A program made the translations under genes and the position numbers. Below are positions 1-7,841 of a DNA stretch of 64,000 bases, one piece after another. Source of the DNA: Nocardioidaceae bacterium (GTDB lineage Bacteria; Actinomycetota; Actinomycetes; Propionibacteriales; Nocardioidaceae); contig JAGIBL010000003.1 of the NCBI GenBank assembly GCA_017744365.1, positions 310,001 to 374,000 on the forward strand, in the 5' to 3' direction. Each line of letters starts with the position of its first letter. Position 1 is the stretch's first letter. The notes below the pieces were generated by a model. The model was not told the origin of the DNA. It searched no databases and was given only the letters and a program-made list of their open reading frames with translations.

Positions 1-199
1 CGAACCAGGCCAGCCCGGCGACGGCCACGACCGCGACCGGCTTCGGCAGCCGGCCGGCGCGCACGGCCAGGCCGGCGGCCGCGATCCCGGCCGTGGCGAG
101 CACGAGCTTGGGGAAGACGAACCGGTCGAACCCACCAGGGATCCAGACCAGCGGACTCAGGCAGAACAGCCAGATCGCGACACGGGAGGGCACCGACAC
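1..199 (-). CDS. Membrane protein, N-terminal part (O-antigen ligase-like?)
   Basis: An open frame on the minus strand runs off the left edge of the window. From GTG 199 (GTG 193 is also possible) it encodes about 66 residues: a hydrophobic first segment, a short WIPGGFDRFVFPK stretch, then two more hydrophobic Ala/Val/Leu segments. This resembles the N-termini of O-antigen-ligase/polymerase-type polytopic proteins of actinobacteria, but only this fragment is visible, so the family is a guess. It lies 60 bp downstream of the histidine kinase gene on the same strand and may be read from the same transcript. Confidence 0.4.
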   Translation of the reverse strand, partial: MSVPSRVAIWLFCLSPLVWIPGGFDRFVFPKLVLATAGIAAAGLAVRAGRLPKPVAVVAVAGLAWF

Positions 200-259
200 G
201 GGCGTGATTGTGGCATCGGCGCGCCCGCCGGCTGCCTAGACCACGACATCCACGCCGAA

Positions 260-1381
260 TCAGGTGGGCAGGCGGACCAGGAAGCGGCAGCCGCTGGCCT
301 CGTTCATCACCTGGACCGCGCCGTGGTGCGCCTCGACGATGCCCTTGACGATGGCCAGGCCCAGGCCGGCACCGCTGCCGTGCACCTGGCCGACCTGCGG
401 GGTCCGGGCCGCGCTGCCCCGCCAGGCGAGGTCGAAGACCCGCGGCAGGTCGTCCTCGGGGATGCCGCCGCAGCCGTCGGAGACGGAGAGCTCGATGCCG
501 TCGGGCACCAGCCGGCCGCTGATCGAGACCACGCCGTCGGCGGGCGTGTGCCGGATCGCGTTCATCACCAGGTTGGCCACCACCCGGCTCAGCCCGGCCG
601 GGTCGGCGTTGACGACGACGCCGTCCTCGACCGAGCCGCCCAGCCGCACCCCCGCGGCCGCCGCCACCGGGCCGGCGCCGGCGATCGCCTCGGAGACCAG
701 GTCGCCCAGCGCCACCTCCTCCAGGGACAGCTGCAGCACGCCGGCCTGGATCCGGGAGAGCTCGAAGAGGTCGTCGACCATGCGCACCATCCGGTCCACC
801 TCGGAGCGCATCTGCCGGTGGTAGCGGGCCGGGTCCTCGGCCATCCCGTCCTCGAGCGCCTCGGTCATCGCGCGCAGGCCGGCCAGCGGGCTGCGCAGGT
901 CGTGGGAGACCCAGGCGACCAGCTCGCGCCGCGACTTCTCCAGCCGCTGCTCGCGGGCCCGGGACTCGTGCAGCCGGGCACTGGTCCGGGCCAGCTCGTC
1001 GGAGAGCTCGCGCAGCTCGATCGGGCCGGTCGGGGCGGCGTCGTACGAGCCGGTCTCGCCGAAGCGGCGGGCGCCCTCGCGCAGCGCCCGCGAGCCCCGG
1101 ACCACGCTGGCCCCCACGACCAGCGAGAAGAACACGGCCACCAGGCCGGCGACCAGGCAGACCAGGAGCACCACGCCGCGGTCGTGGGTGGAGAGGAACA
1201 TCGCGTTCGCGGTGCCGATCACGCCGGCCACCACACCGCCGACCGCGACCAGCGCGACCAGGCCGAGCAGCCAGCGGAACGAGTGCCGCGCGATCAGCCG
1301 GGTGAGCACGAGGCCGAGCGCCCCGACCGCGGCGGTCCAGCCCGCCGCGATGAGGACGATCTCGACCTGGTCACGCGTCAA
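260..1381 (-). CDS. Membrane sensor histidine kinase (two-component)
   Basis: Sensor kinase of 373 aa. Three or so hydrophobic segments occupy residues about 8-100, followed by a HAMP-like linker, a HisKA dimerisation domain with the phospho-acceptor in VSHDLRSPLAG (about residue 159), and a HATPase domain with N-box NLVMNAIRHTP and G-box GSGAGLGLAIVKG. It acts at the cytoplasmic membrane and should phosphorylate the OmpR-type regulator encoded just upstream. The start chosen is TTG at 1381, because it gives the full first membrane segment and overlaps the regulator's end by 11 bp, which suggests translational coupling. The next in-frame Met is about 60 residues later and would remove membrane segments. 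The signal sensed cannot be told from sequence. Confidence 0.88.
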   Translation of the reverse strand: MTRDQVEIVLIAAGWTAAVGALGLVLTRLIARHSFRWLLGLVALVAVGGVVAGVIGTANAMFLSTHDRGVVLLVCLVAGLVAVFFSLVVGASVVRGSRALREGARRFGETGSYDAAPTGPIELRELSDELARTSARLHESRAREQRLEKSRRELVAWVSHDLRSPLAGLRAMTEALEDGMAEDPARYHRQMRSEVDRMVRMVDDLFELSRIQAGVLQLSLEEVALGDLVSEAIAGAGPVAAAAGVRLGGSVEDGVVVNADPAGLSRVVANLVMNAIRHTPADGVVSISGRLVPDGIELSVSDGCGGIPEDDLPRVFDLAWRGSAARTPQVGQVHGSGAGLGLAIVKGIVEAHHGAVQVMNEASGCRFLVRLPT

Positions 1382-2081
1382 CGCCGGCCTCCTGCCTGGC
1401 CTCCTGGGGCTCCCAGCGGTAGCCGACGCCCCAGACCGTGACCAGCCGGGTCGGGTGCGTCGGGTCGGTCTCGACCTTCTCGCGCAGCCGTCGTACGTGC
1501 ACCGTCACCGTGGAGTGGTCGCCGAACGACCAGCCCCACACCTCCTGGAGCAGCTGGTCGCGCGAGTAGGCGATGCCGGGGTTGGCCAGCAGGAAGCGGA
1601 GCAGGTCGAACTCGCGAGCCGTCAGCGAGAGCCGGTTCCCGGCCAGGGTGGCCACGTGCTGGGCAGGGTCGACGACCAGGTCGCCGTCGCGCAGCGGGCC
1701 GCCGGCCGGCTGGGCCCGCTCCCCGACCCGACGCAGCACCGAGTCCACCCGGAGCACCAGCTCGCGCGGGCTGAACGGCTTGGTCACGTAGTCGTCGGCG
1801 CCGCGCTCCAGGCCCACCACCCGGTCGGCCTCGCCGCCGAGCGCGGTCAGCATGATGATCGGCACGTCCCGCTGCGCGCGCAGCCGCCGGCACACCTCGA
1901 GGCCGTCGATCCCCGGCAGCATCAGGTCGAGCACCACCAGGTCCGCCGGGTGCTCGCGCATCGCCGCCAGCGCGGCCTCGCCGGTCTCCACGTCGTCGAC
2001 CTCGTGGCCGCCGGCGCGCAGGTAGGAAACCGCCACCTCCCGCACGGTGTGGTCGTCGTCGACGACGAGGATCCTGGCCAC
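1371..2081 (-). CDS. OmpR/PhoB-family response regulator
   Basis: Response regulator of 236 aa. The receiver domain has acidic pocket VVDDD near the N-terminus, phospho-Asp in VVLDLMLPG (about residue 51) and conserved Lys in YVTKPFSPREL. It is followed by a winged-helix output domain with the recognition segment STVTVHVRRLREKVE. GTG 2081 is chosen because it starts directly at the receiver (MARILVVDDD) and because the minus strand carries TAGCGT at 2093-2088 exactly 6 nt before it, a leaderless arrangement. It is the first gene of the pair with the kinase (11 bp overlap). Two TGAC half-sites 11 bp apart at 2127 and 2138 are a possible autoregulatory site. Confidence 0.92.
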   Translation of the reverse strand: MARILVVDDDHTVREVAVSYLRAGGHEVDDVETGEAALAAMREHPADLVVLDLMLPGIDGLEVCRRLRAQRDVPIIMLTALGGEADRVVGLERGADDYVTKPFSPRELVLRVDSVLRRVGERAQPAGGPLRDGDLVVDPAQHVATLAGNRLSLTAREFDLLRFLLANPGIAYSRDQLLQEVWGWSFGDHSTVTVHVRRLREKVETDPTHPTRLVTVWGVGYRWEPQEARQEAGVDA

Positions 2082-2087
2082 GTGCCC

Positions 2088-2142
2088 ACGCTAGGGGCTG
2101 GTCGCGCGATGCGGGAGCGGTCACCGTGACGAAACCCTGACG
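2088..2142 (-). promoter_or_regulatory. Leaderless promoter and possible autoregulatory repeats of the regulator gene
   Basis: On the minus strand TAGCGT (2093-2088) is a good actinobacterial -10 hexamer, with 6 nt to GTG 2081. Further upstream TGAC occurs at 2127 and again at 2138, 11 bp apart, the spacing OmpR-family regulators use. The -10 is convincing. The repeat as operator is inference and could be chance. Confidence 0.5.
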
Positions 2143-2217
2143 TCACCCCAGAGCCCTTCCGCCGGGGCCGGGTGCGGGAGCACGATCGTCCTACCCAGAA
2201 CAGAAAGGTGTGAGGCG

Positions 2218-2808
2218 ATGTTCATCCAGGTGATCACGGCGCCCTGCTCGCGCGCCGAGGACGTGAAGGCGGTCCATCAGGGCTGGCGCGAGGAGCTCGG
2301 GCCCGGCGCGGTCGGGTTCCTCGGTGGCACCTTCGGCGTCACCGACGACGGCCTGTTCATCGGCGTGGTGCGGTTCGAGTCCGAGGAGGCGGCCCGCAAG
2401 AACGAGGGCCGGCCCGAGCAGGACGCCTGGGCCGCGAAGATGGCCGCGGTGATGGACGGACCGGCCACGTTCGACGACTACACCGACGTGACCACGTTCC
2501 TGGCGGGCGGCTCCGACGACGCCGGCTTCGTCCAGGTCATCCGCGGCACGGTCGACGACATCGAGGGCGCGAAGGCGCTCGTCAGCGACCCGGGCGACCT
2601 CCCGACGATGCGGCCGGAGGTCATCGGCGGCACCTTCGCGGTGAAGCCGGACGGGAGCTACACCCAGACGGTGGCCTTCACCAGCGAGGCCGCCGCCCGG
2701 GAGGGCGAGCAGCAGGAGCCGCCGGCCGAGGTGCGCGAGCAGATGGAGAAGTTCTTCAGCAACGCGACGTTCCACGACCTGCACGACCCCTGGTTCGTCA
2801 CGCTCTGA
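2218..2808 (+). CDS. Tandem-domain protein, possibly dimeric alpha/beta-barrel fold
   Basis: Protein of 196 aa made of two similar halves. Each half opens with a short strand (FIQVITAP at residue 2; FVQVIRGTVDD at about residue 103) and contains a Gly-Gly-Thr-Phe segment (LGGTFGV; IGGTFAV) followed by a strand with FESEEAARKNE or FTSEAAAREGE. The internal duplication is clear to the eye. The pattern (strand, helix, strand, sEeaAr helix) recalls ABM/NIPSNAP-type ferredoxin-like domains, but no catalytic residues are evident. No signal peptide. ATG 2218 has AAAGG about 10 nt upstream. Divergent from the response regulator. Function unknown. Confidence 0.75.
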   Translation: MFIQVITAPCSRAEDVKAVHQGWREELGPGAVGFLGGTFGVTDDGLFIGVVRFESEEAARKNEGRPEQDAWAAKMAAVMDGPATFDDYTDVTTFLAGGSDDAGFVQVIRGTVDDIEGAKALVSDPGDLPTMRPEVIGGTFAVKPDGSYTQTVAFTSEAAAREGEQQEPPAEVREQMEKFFSNATFHDLHDPWFVTL

Positions 2809-2824
2809 CCTGTCGCTCGAGTCG

Positions 2825-3319
2825 TCAGGGTGCGGGGGTGCCGTCCGGGCGGACCACCAGCCAGGTGCCACCGAACTCGGTGACGTCGTGGCAGCGCACC
2901 TGGTACTTGCCCTCGTGCGCGTAGAAGTACAGCGGATGGCCGGCGTAGGTGACCTGACGCCGGCCGTCCGTGCGCGTGCTGGTGCCGAGCAGGGCCGCGC
3001 GCACGTCCTTGCCGCCGATCGGAGCGCCGTCGGTGAACACCGGCGGCCAGGCCTCCGCGCAGGCGCCGTAGCAGTCCGGGGTCGTGCCCTTCTCCTTGTC
3101 GAACAGGTAGATCGGCTGCCCGCTCGCGTCGTAGAGCATCGGCCCGTACTCGCTGTCCGCGACGATGACCCGGGTCCCCGGCTTCGCCTGGGGAGTCGGG
3201 GTCGAGGACGAGGTCGGAACCTGGGTCGTCGGGTCGGGCTCGGCGGTCTTCGTCTCGGTGCTACCGCCGCAGCCGGCCGCCGTGACGAGCACCGCGACGA
3301 GCGCCGTACGACGCCTCAC
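2825..3319 (-). CDS. Lipoprotein with two Yx(FWY)-type repeats (COG4315-like)
   Basis: Predicted lipoprotein of 164 aa. A short positively charged leader and hydrophobic core end in a lipobox VTAAGC (Cys17), so the mature protein should be anchored to the outer face of the membrane after a Pro/Thr/Ser-rich linker. The rest carries the repeat typical of this family, a short hydrophobic-aromatic Yx(FWY)xxD-like segment: YDASGQPIYLFDKE (about residue 63) and YAGHPLYFYAHE (about 125). The role of the family is not established. GTG 3319 overlaps the stop of the upstream flavoprotein gene by 4 bp (GTGA), so the two are translationally coupled. Confidence 0.82.
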   Translation of the reverse strand: MRRRTALVAVLVTAAGCGGSTETKTAEPDPTTQVPTSSSTPTPQAKPGTRVIVADSEYGPMLYDASGQPIYLFDKEKGTTPDCYGACAEAWPPVFTDGAPIGGKDVRAALLGTSTRTDGRRQVTYAGHPLYFYAHEGKYQVRCHDVTEFGGTWLVVRPDGTPAP

Positions 3320-4026
3320 CGGTACTCGGGGTTCTCGTGGTCGAAGCGCGCGCCCGCGTCCCAGGCCGAGCGCTGGTTCCCGTACGGCGGGATCCCGTCG
3401 GCGTCCTTGAGCAGCTTGGCCAGGTGCATCAGGTTCCAGGTCATGAAGGTCGTGTTCCGGTTGGTGAAGTCGTTGTCCGGGCCGCCGCTGCCCGGGTCCA
3501 GGTACGACGGCCCCGGACCCGCCTCGCCGATCCAGCCGGCGTCGGCCTGCGGCGGGATCGTGTAGCCGAGGTGCTGCAGCGAGTACAGGATGTTCATCGC
3601 GCAGTGCTTGACGCCGTCCTCGTTGCCGGTGATGAGGCAGCCGGCGACCCTGCCGTAGTAGGCGTACTGGCCGCGCTCGTTGAGGTCCCCGCTGCCGCCG
3701 TACAGGCGCTCGATGACCTTCTTCATCACGCTGCTGTTGTCGCCCAGCCAGATCGGCCCAGCCAGCACCAGGATGTCGCTGGCCATCACCTGCTCGTGCA
3801 CCTCGGGCCAGACGTCGCTGGCCCAGCCGTGCTCGCGCATGTCGGTGTAGACGCCGGTGGCGATGTCCAGGTCGACCGCGCGCACCTCCTCGACGGTGAC
3901 GCCGTGCTTCATCATGATCGCGCTGCTCACGTCGACCAGGCCCTGGGTGTGGCTCAGCGCGGGCGAGCGCTTCAGGGTGCAGTTGATGAACGTGGCCCGC
4001 AGGTCGGAGAAGTCGTAGTCGGTCAT
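3316..4026 (-). CDS. NAD(P)H-dependent FMN reductase / flavodoxin-fold oxidoreductase
   Basis: Flavodoxin-like protein of 236 aa. It begins with the strand FINCTLKRSP, whose Ser/Arg-containing loop matches the FMN-phosphate loop of the NADPH:FMN reductase family, and has SDILVLAGPIWLGDNSSVMKKVIER, the usual middle segment of this fold where the flavin ring is held. Expected to use NAD(P)H to reduce flavin or a small acceptor in the cytoplasm. ATG 4026 is chosen over the upstream in-frame GTG-type start because GGGAGG lies just before it. It is coupled to the lipoprotein gene (4-bp overlap). Divergent from the cupin gene. Confidence 0.83.
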   Translation of the reverse strand: MTDYDFSDLRATFINCTLKRSPALSHTQGLVDVSSAIMMKHGVTVEEVRAVDLDIATGVYTDMREHGWASDVWPEVHEQVMASDILVLAGPIWLGDNSSVMKKVIERLYGGSGDLNERGQYAYYGRVAGCLITGNEDGVKHCAMNILYSLQHLGYTIPPQADAGWIGEAGPGPSYLDPGSGGPDNDFTNRNTTFMTWNLMHLAKLLKDADGIPPYGNQRSAWDAGARFDHENPEYR

Positions 4027-4178
4027 GCCTCCCAGGATGGCGGGCGCGAGCACCGGCCGGGGTTACGCGAGCCTTACGTCATCAGTTGGTCACATCGGGC
4101 TCTGCCCAGCGACGGGTCCGCCGACCTACGCTCGGCTGGAGCCGAACGGCCCTCTCGGGATCACACCTGGAGGAAGAC

Positions 4179-4535
4179 ATGACCTCTGCGTTCCAGAGCA
4201 TCGACAAGCCCCACGAGACCCGGCCGTTCCAGGCGAACGGCCACATGGACGTCGTCACCCTCGGCGACTTCACCCTCGGTCGCGGCACCTTCGAGCCGGG
4301 CTGGAAGTGGTCGAACGACGTGAAGCCGATCGCCGGCACCGAGTCGTGCCAGGTGCACCACACCGGCATCTGCGTCGCGGGCACCATGACGATCCGGATG
4401 GACGACGGCACCGAGATCTCCATCGGGCCAGGCGACGTCGTCGACCTCGAGCCCGGCCACGACGCCTGGGTCACCAGCGACGAGGCCTGCGTCATGTACG
4501 ACACCGGCGTCGCGGCCTACGCCAAGCCGTCCTGA
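4179..4535 (+). CDS. Cupin-domain protein
   Basis: Single-domain cupin of 118 aa. Key segments are FEPGWKWSNDVKPIAG, CQVHHTGICVAGTMTIRM and the second cupin motif IGPGDVVDLEPGHDAWV, with His residues (HH near 65, H near 99) that could bind one metal. No catalytic assignment is possible. Small stand-alone cupins of this type are often binding or sensor modules. ATG 4179 has an AGGAAG ribosome site 8 nt upstream, and TACGCT at 4127-4132 is a possible -10. Its 3' end overlaps the convergent F420-type oxidoreductase gene by 19 bp. Confidence 0.82.
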   Translation: MTSAFQSIDKPHETRPFQANGHMDVVTLGDFTLGRGTFEPGWKWSNDVKPIAGTESCQVHHTGICVAGTMTIRMDDGTEISIGPGDVVDLEPGHDAWVTSDEACVMYDTGVAAYAKPS

Positions 4536-5515
4536 CCGGCTTCGCTCACGAGGTCCAACGCGAGCTGGTCGTCGGCGTCGTAGGGGATCGACGGGCAGGT
4601 ACGCCCCGCCAGCCCGGCGAACCGCTCGCGCAGACCGCGGGCGGCTGTCGGGAGGTCGCCGACGACCGCGAACGTCGCCAGCACGGTGTCGTCCACGAGG
4701 TCGCCGAGCTCGTCCCAGCGCCCAGTGGTGGTGAGCCGGTGCGCCTCGTCGTGCAGGCCCGACCAGCCGTGATGGGCGAGCACGGGTTCGTACGCCGGGG
4801 TGGAGGCGTAGAACCCGATCTGCTGGCGCACGCTCGCGATCGCGACGGCCAGGTCCTCCTCGGTGCGCCCGGTGGCGACCATGGTCAGCGTGGCCACCTC
4901 GAAATCGTCCTTCACTCGGCCGAGCACCGGCCGCACCACCTCGGACAGGTAGGAGCGGGACAGCAGCGGGTGGCAGATCAGCCCGTCGCCGACCGCGCCC
5001 GCGGTGGCCACCATCCGCGGCCCGACCCCTGCCACCCACACCCGCGGCACCGGTCCGTCCAGCGGGGGCGGTGAGAACAGCGGCGGCATCAGCGTGTGCT
5101 GGTAGAACTCGCCGCGGAAGTCCAGCGCGGTGCCGTGCTGCCAGGCGTCCCAGATCGCCCGCAGCGCCTCGACGTACTCGCGCATCCGCGCGGCCGGGCT
5201 CGACCACGGCATCGCGTACCGGCGGGTGATGTGCGGGCGGATCTGCGAGCCGAGCCCGAGCACGAGCCGGCCGCCGGAGAGCCGGTGCAGGTCCCAGGAC
5301 GAGTACGCGGTGCTCATCGGGCTGCGCGCGAAGGCGACCGCCACCGAGGTGCCCAGCGCGATCCGCGTGGTCGTGGTCGAGGCCAGCGTCAGCGCGATGT
5401 AGGGGTCGTGGGCCGCCTCGGCGACGAACAGCCCGGCGACGCCACGCCGCTCGGCCTCGGCCGCGAGGGGTGCAATTCGGGACGGGTCACCGTGAAACGC
5501 CAGGTCGAGCTGCAT
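4517..5515 (-). CDS. LLM-class (luciferase-like) F420-type oxidoreductase
   Basis: Bacterial-luciferase-superfamily TIM barrel of 332 aa. N-terminal strand LDLAFHGDP, then the typical AAEAERRGVAGLFVAEAAHDPYIAL (residues 17-42), LGTSVAVAFARSPM, the RLVLGLGSQIRPHI phosphate/cofactor region and RVWVAGVGPRM near residue 197. Actinobacterial members of this subfamily (TIGR03617-like) are predicted to use coenzyme F420. The substrate is unknown. ATG 5515 begins at the first beta strand. It converges on the cupin gene with a 19-bp overlap. The 137-bp upstream gap contains the palindrome GGAACAGGTTCC (5562-5573). Confidence 0.85.
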   Translation of the reverse strand: MQLDLAFHGDPSRIAPLAAEAERRGVAGLFVAEAAHDPYIALTLASTTTTRIALGTSVAVAFARSPMSTAYSSWDLHRLSGGRLVLGLGSQIRPHITRRYAMPWSSPAARMREYVEALRAIWDAWQHGTALDFRGEFYQHTLMPPLFSPPPLDGPVPRVWVAGVGPRMVATAGAVGDGLICHPLLSRSYLSEVVRPVLGRVKDDFEVATLTMVATGRTEEDLAVAIASVRQQIGFYASTPAYEPVLAHHGWSGLHDEAHRLTTTGRWDELGDLVDDTVLATFAVVGDLPTAARGLRERFAGLAGRTCPSIPYDADDQLALDLVSEAGQDGLA

Positions 5516-5560
5516 CCGGCCCTCCTCTCGGGCTGTGCGGGTAGTCCATCCGGGTGGTTC

Positions 5561-5574
5561 TGGAACAGGTTCCC
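5561..5574. promoter_or_regulatory. Palindrome close to the KstR consensus
   Basis: TGGAACAGGTTCCC fits TnnAACnnGTTnnA except for the last base, and its core GGAAC-AG-GTTCC is a perfect inverted repeat. It lies between the divergent F420-type oxidoreductase gene (start 5515) and the small membrane peptide gene (start 5653). Function as an operator is inference. Two full-consensus copies occur elsewhere in the window (13944 and 46572). Confidence 0.35.
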
Positions 5575-5652
5575 GCGAACCCGTAGCCCTGTGACACCCG
5601 TCTCGTTGAACTGCTCGGTTCCGCTTCTCGATTCGACCTCTGGGAGGGTCAC

Positions 5653-5790
5653 ATGCTGCTCATCGCCCTGGTGCTGCTGCCGCTGCTGGTCCTGGTCGGC
5701 GTCGCCCTGCTCGACGAGGCCGGCCGGGTGCTGCTGCCCGACGTCGACCGCTCCGGCGAGCCCGAGGTGACCGCGGCCGAGGCCGCCTGA
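5653..5790 (+). CDS. Small hydrophobic protein (45 aa)
   Basis: Small open frame with a strong ribosome site (GGGAGGG at 5642-5648, 4 nt before ATG 5653). It encodes 45 residues: a single hydrophobic helix MLLIALVLLPLLVLVGVALL followed by a short acidic/hydrophilic tail ending in TAAEAA. One membrane span with the tail on one side is expected. It ends 1 bp before the convergent dehydrogenase gene. I do not recognise a family. The good ribosome site and codon pattern make it a plausible real gene. Confidence 0.55.
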   Translation: MLLIALVLLPLLVLVGVALLDEAGRVLLPDVDRSGEPEVTAAEAA

Positions 5791-5791
5791 C

Positions 5792-6601
5792 TCACGACTC
5801 CAGCCGCGACCGGTAGGCGCGCCGCTCCGCCGAGTCCGGGCGCAGCGCGCGGTCGTCGCGGATCAGCTTCCGCAAGACCTTCATCGCCACCTCCGGGGTG
5901 AGCGTGGCCGCGTCGGCCAGCGCGCCGACGTACGCCGGCACCGCGATCTCCGCCTTCCGCGAGGCCACCGACCCGACCACGGCCTCGGCGATCTGCGCCG
6001 GCTTCACCTTGGGGATCGGCCTCATGTCCAGCCCGGAGGCGAGCGCGGTGTCGACCGCCGAGGGCAGCACCGCGGTCAAGCTGACGCCCTGGTCGGCGTA
6101 CTCCAGCCGCGCCGCCGCGGTCAGCCCGACCACCGCGAACTTGCTGGCGTTGTACACGGCCAGCCCCTTGACCGGGAACTTCCCGGCCAGCGAGGCGACG
6201 TTGACGACGTGGCCACGCCCGCGCTGGAGCATCCCCGGCAGCGCGTGCCGCATCCCGTGCATCACCCCGAACAGGTTGACCTCGATGGTCTTGCGGTGGA
6301 TCCGCTCGTCGAGCTCGAGGAAGCCGCCGTTGGGCATGATCCCGGCGTTGTTGACGAGCACGTCGACCGGGCCGGCCGCGTCCAGGAACGCGGCGAACGA
6401 GGCCGGGTCGGTGACGTCGAGCCGGTGCGCGGACCCGTCCAGGTCGGCGGCGACGCGTGCGACCAGGTCGACCTCGAGGTCGCCGAGCACCACCCGCGCG
6501 CCGCGGGCCGCGAACGCCTCCGCGGTCGCCTTCCCGATCCCCTGCGCGGCGCCGGTGATCGCGACCACGGCGCCGTCGAGGTCGATCCGCGGATAGCTCA
6601 T
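5792..6601 (-). CDS. Short-chain dehydrogenase/reductase (SDR)
   Basis: Classical SDR of 269 aa: cofactor-binding VAITGAAQGIGKATAE (residues 12-27), the NNAGIMPNGG motif (about 86), catalytic Ser in NVASLAG and catalytic YNASK (about 150-154). Gly-rich loop and following Asp (LGDLEVDL) suggest NAD(H) rather than NADPH. Cytoplasmic oxidation/reduction of an alcohol/ketone; substrate unknown, but the neighbouring epoxide-hydrolase-like gene suggests a catabolic pair. Start ATG 6601 overlaps the upstream hydrolase stop by 4 bp (ATGA). Confidence 0.9.
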   Translation of the reverse strand: MSYPRIDLDGAVVAITGAAQGIGKATAEAFAARGARVVLGDLEVDLVARVAADLDGSAHRLDVTDPASFAAFLDAAGPVDVLVNNAGIMPNGGFLELDERIHRKTIEVNLFGVMHGMRHALPGMLQRGRGHVVNVASLAGKFPVKGLAVYNASKFAVVGLTAAARLEYADQGVSLTAVLPSAVDTALASGLDMRPIPKVKPAQIAEAVVGSVASRKAEIAVPAYVGALADAATLTPEVAMKVLRKLIRDDRALRPDSAERRAYRSRLES

Positions 6602-7449
6602 GCGTTCTTCTGCCCGTGCTTCTCGATGAAGGCCGCTGCCGGGCCCGCCACCCGCGCGGGGTGCTGGCTGACCACCCAGTGACCGCCCTCGATGTGCTCG
6701 ACGGTCAGGTCGTCGACGTGACCCACGGGCGCCTGCGAGGCCACCGGCGGCGAGGAGTACGGGTCCTGGTCGGGCACCAGCACCAGCGTGGGCACGCCGA
6801 TCCGCGGGGGCTGCGGGCGCAGCAGGCTGGAGAGCACGTTGGCGCGGTAGAGGTTGATGCCGTGCGTGGTGTCGGCCGGCCCGCGTCGTACGTCGTGACC
6901 GCCGACGCGGGACGCACCCCGGTCGATGACCCCGGCGCGGGCGGCCAGCTCGGGCAGCACCGGCAGCTGGAAGGCGGCCATGTACGTCGAGGCGAGCAGC
7001 TGGCGCGCGGTCGCCCGGGCGTGCCCGCGGCCGCGCAGCCAGAGCGCCGCGTGGTCCAGGCTCGGCCCCGAGATCGACGTGTACGACGCCACCCGCTCCG
7101 CGATCTCGGGCCGGGCCAGCGAGGCCCAGGTCTGCATCGAGCCCCAGTCGTGCGCGACCAGGTGCACCCGCTCGTCCGGGGCGATCGCGTCGAGCACCGC
7201 CACCAGGTCGGCGGTCAGGTGCTCCTGGAGGTAGGGCCGGCGGCCCCTCGGCTTGTCCGAGGCCCCGGCGCCGCGGACGTCGTACGAGACGAAACGGTTC
7301 GTCTCGCCGAGGATCGCGGCGACGCCGTCCCAGACGGTGTGGTTGTCCGGGAACCCGTGGATGGCCAGCACGGTGGGGCCGTCGGGGTCGCCGGCCTCGA
7401 AGACCGCGAGCCGGGTGCCGTCGGCGGACGTGACGAGACGGTGGGTCAT
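6598..7449 (-). CDS. Alpha/beta hydrolase, epoxide-hydrolase type
   Basis: Alpha/beta-hydrolase of 283 aa. Oxyanion motif HGFPDN (about residue 32), nucleophile elbow VAHDWGSM (about 101), and a C-terminal GGHWV carrying the catalytic His. The nucleophile position is Asp within HDWG, as in epoxide hydrolases and haloalkane dehalogenases, rather than the Ser of esterases. ATG 7449 is chosen over GTG 7458 because the conserved sequence begins there. It is coupled to the SDR gene by a 4-bp overlap, so the two probably act on the same compound class, for example opening an epoxide then oxidising the alcohol (inference). Confidence 0.87.
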   Translation of the reverse strand: MTHRLVTSADGTRLAVFEAGDPDGPTVLAIHGFPDNHTVWDGVAAILGETNRFVSYDVRGAGASDKPRGRRPYLQEHLTADLVAVLDAIAPDERVHLVAHDWGSMQTWASLARPEIAERVASYTSISGPSLDHAALWLRGRGHARATARQLLASTYMAAFQLPVLPELAARAGVIDRGASRVGGHDVRRGPADTTHGINLYRANVLSSLLRPQPPRIGVPTLVLVPDQDPYSSPPVASQAPVGHVDDLTVEHIEGGHWVVSQHPARVAGPAAAFIEKHGQKNA

Positions 7450-7470
7450 GGGGCCCACCGTCCCGCGTTA

Positions 7471-7485
7471 TTGAACGAGTGTCAA
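7471..7485 (-). promoter_or_regulatory. Candidate -35/operator in front of hydrolase-SDR pair
   Basis: On the minus strand the 44-bp gap upstream of ATG 7449 reads TTGACACTCGTTCAA. It contains a perfect -35 hexamer TTGACA and is a partial palindrome (TTGA/TCAA ends). A matching -10 17 nt later is weak. It may be a promoter for the two-gene unit or an operator. Confidence 0.3.
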
Positions 7486-7493
7486 CAGTGATC

Positions 7494-7796
7494 TCAGTCC
7501 CAGGCGACGGCGTCGTCGACGTTCATCCGGTCCCAGAACTCGATGGTCGGCTGCGCCGTCACCCCGGCCGCCGCCATCACCTCGCCGATCTCCGGAGCCG
7601 AGTCGAAGAACTTCTGGAAGGTCTCCTGGTCCGGCCACTCGTCGACGACGAGGATCTCGCTGCCGTTGGTGAAGAAGCGGTGCTTCAGGACACCGTGCGC
7701 CTGCGCGGTGTCGACGATCGAGCGGATCCGGTCGATGTCGAAGCCCTCGACACCTTTCGGGTCACCCGAGACTCGCAGTGTCATCAGAACGCTCAT
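7494..7796 (-). CDS. Small dimeric alpha/beta-barrel (ABM-like) protein
   Basis: 100-aa protein starting SVLMTLRVSGDP and containing GVLKHRFFTNGSEILVVDEWPDQETFQKFFDS, the strand, helix and aromatic pattern of antibiotic-biosynthesis-monooxygenase-like (ABM) domains, ending in FWDRMNVDDAVAWD. Such small proteins often form dimers and either oxidise small aromatics or act as quality-control monooxygenases. No specific function can be assigned. GAGAGGAG precedes ATG 7796. It lies 44 bp upstream of the hydrolase-SDR pair in the same direction and may be co-transcribed. Confidence 0.7.
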   Translation of the reverse strand: MSVLMTLRVSGDPKGVEGFDIDRIRSIVDTAQAHGVLKHRFFTNGSEILVVDEWPDQETFQKFFDSAPEIGEVMAAAGVTAQPTIEFWDRMNVDDAVAWD

Positions 7797-7841
7797 GGGT
7801 GCTCCTCTCGTGGCGGGGAATTCCCGCCCGCACCCATGCTG

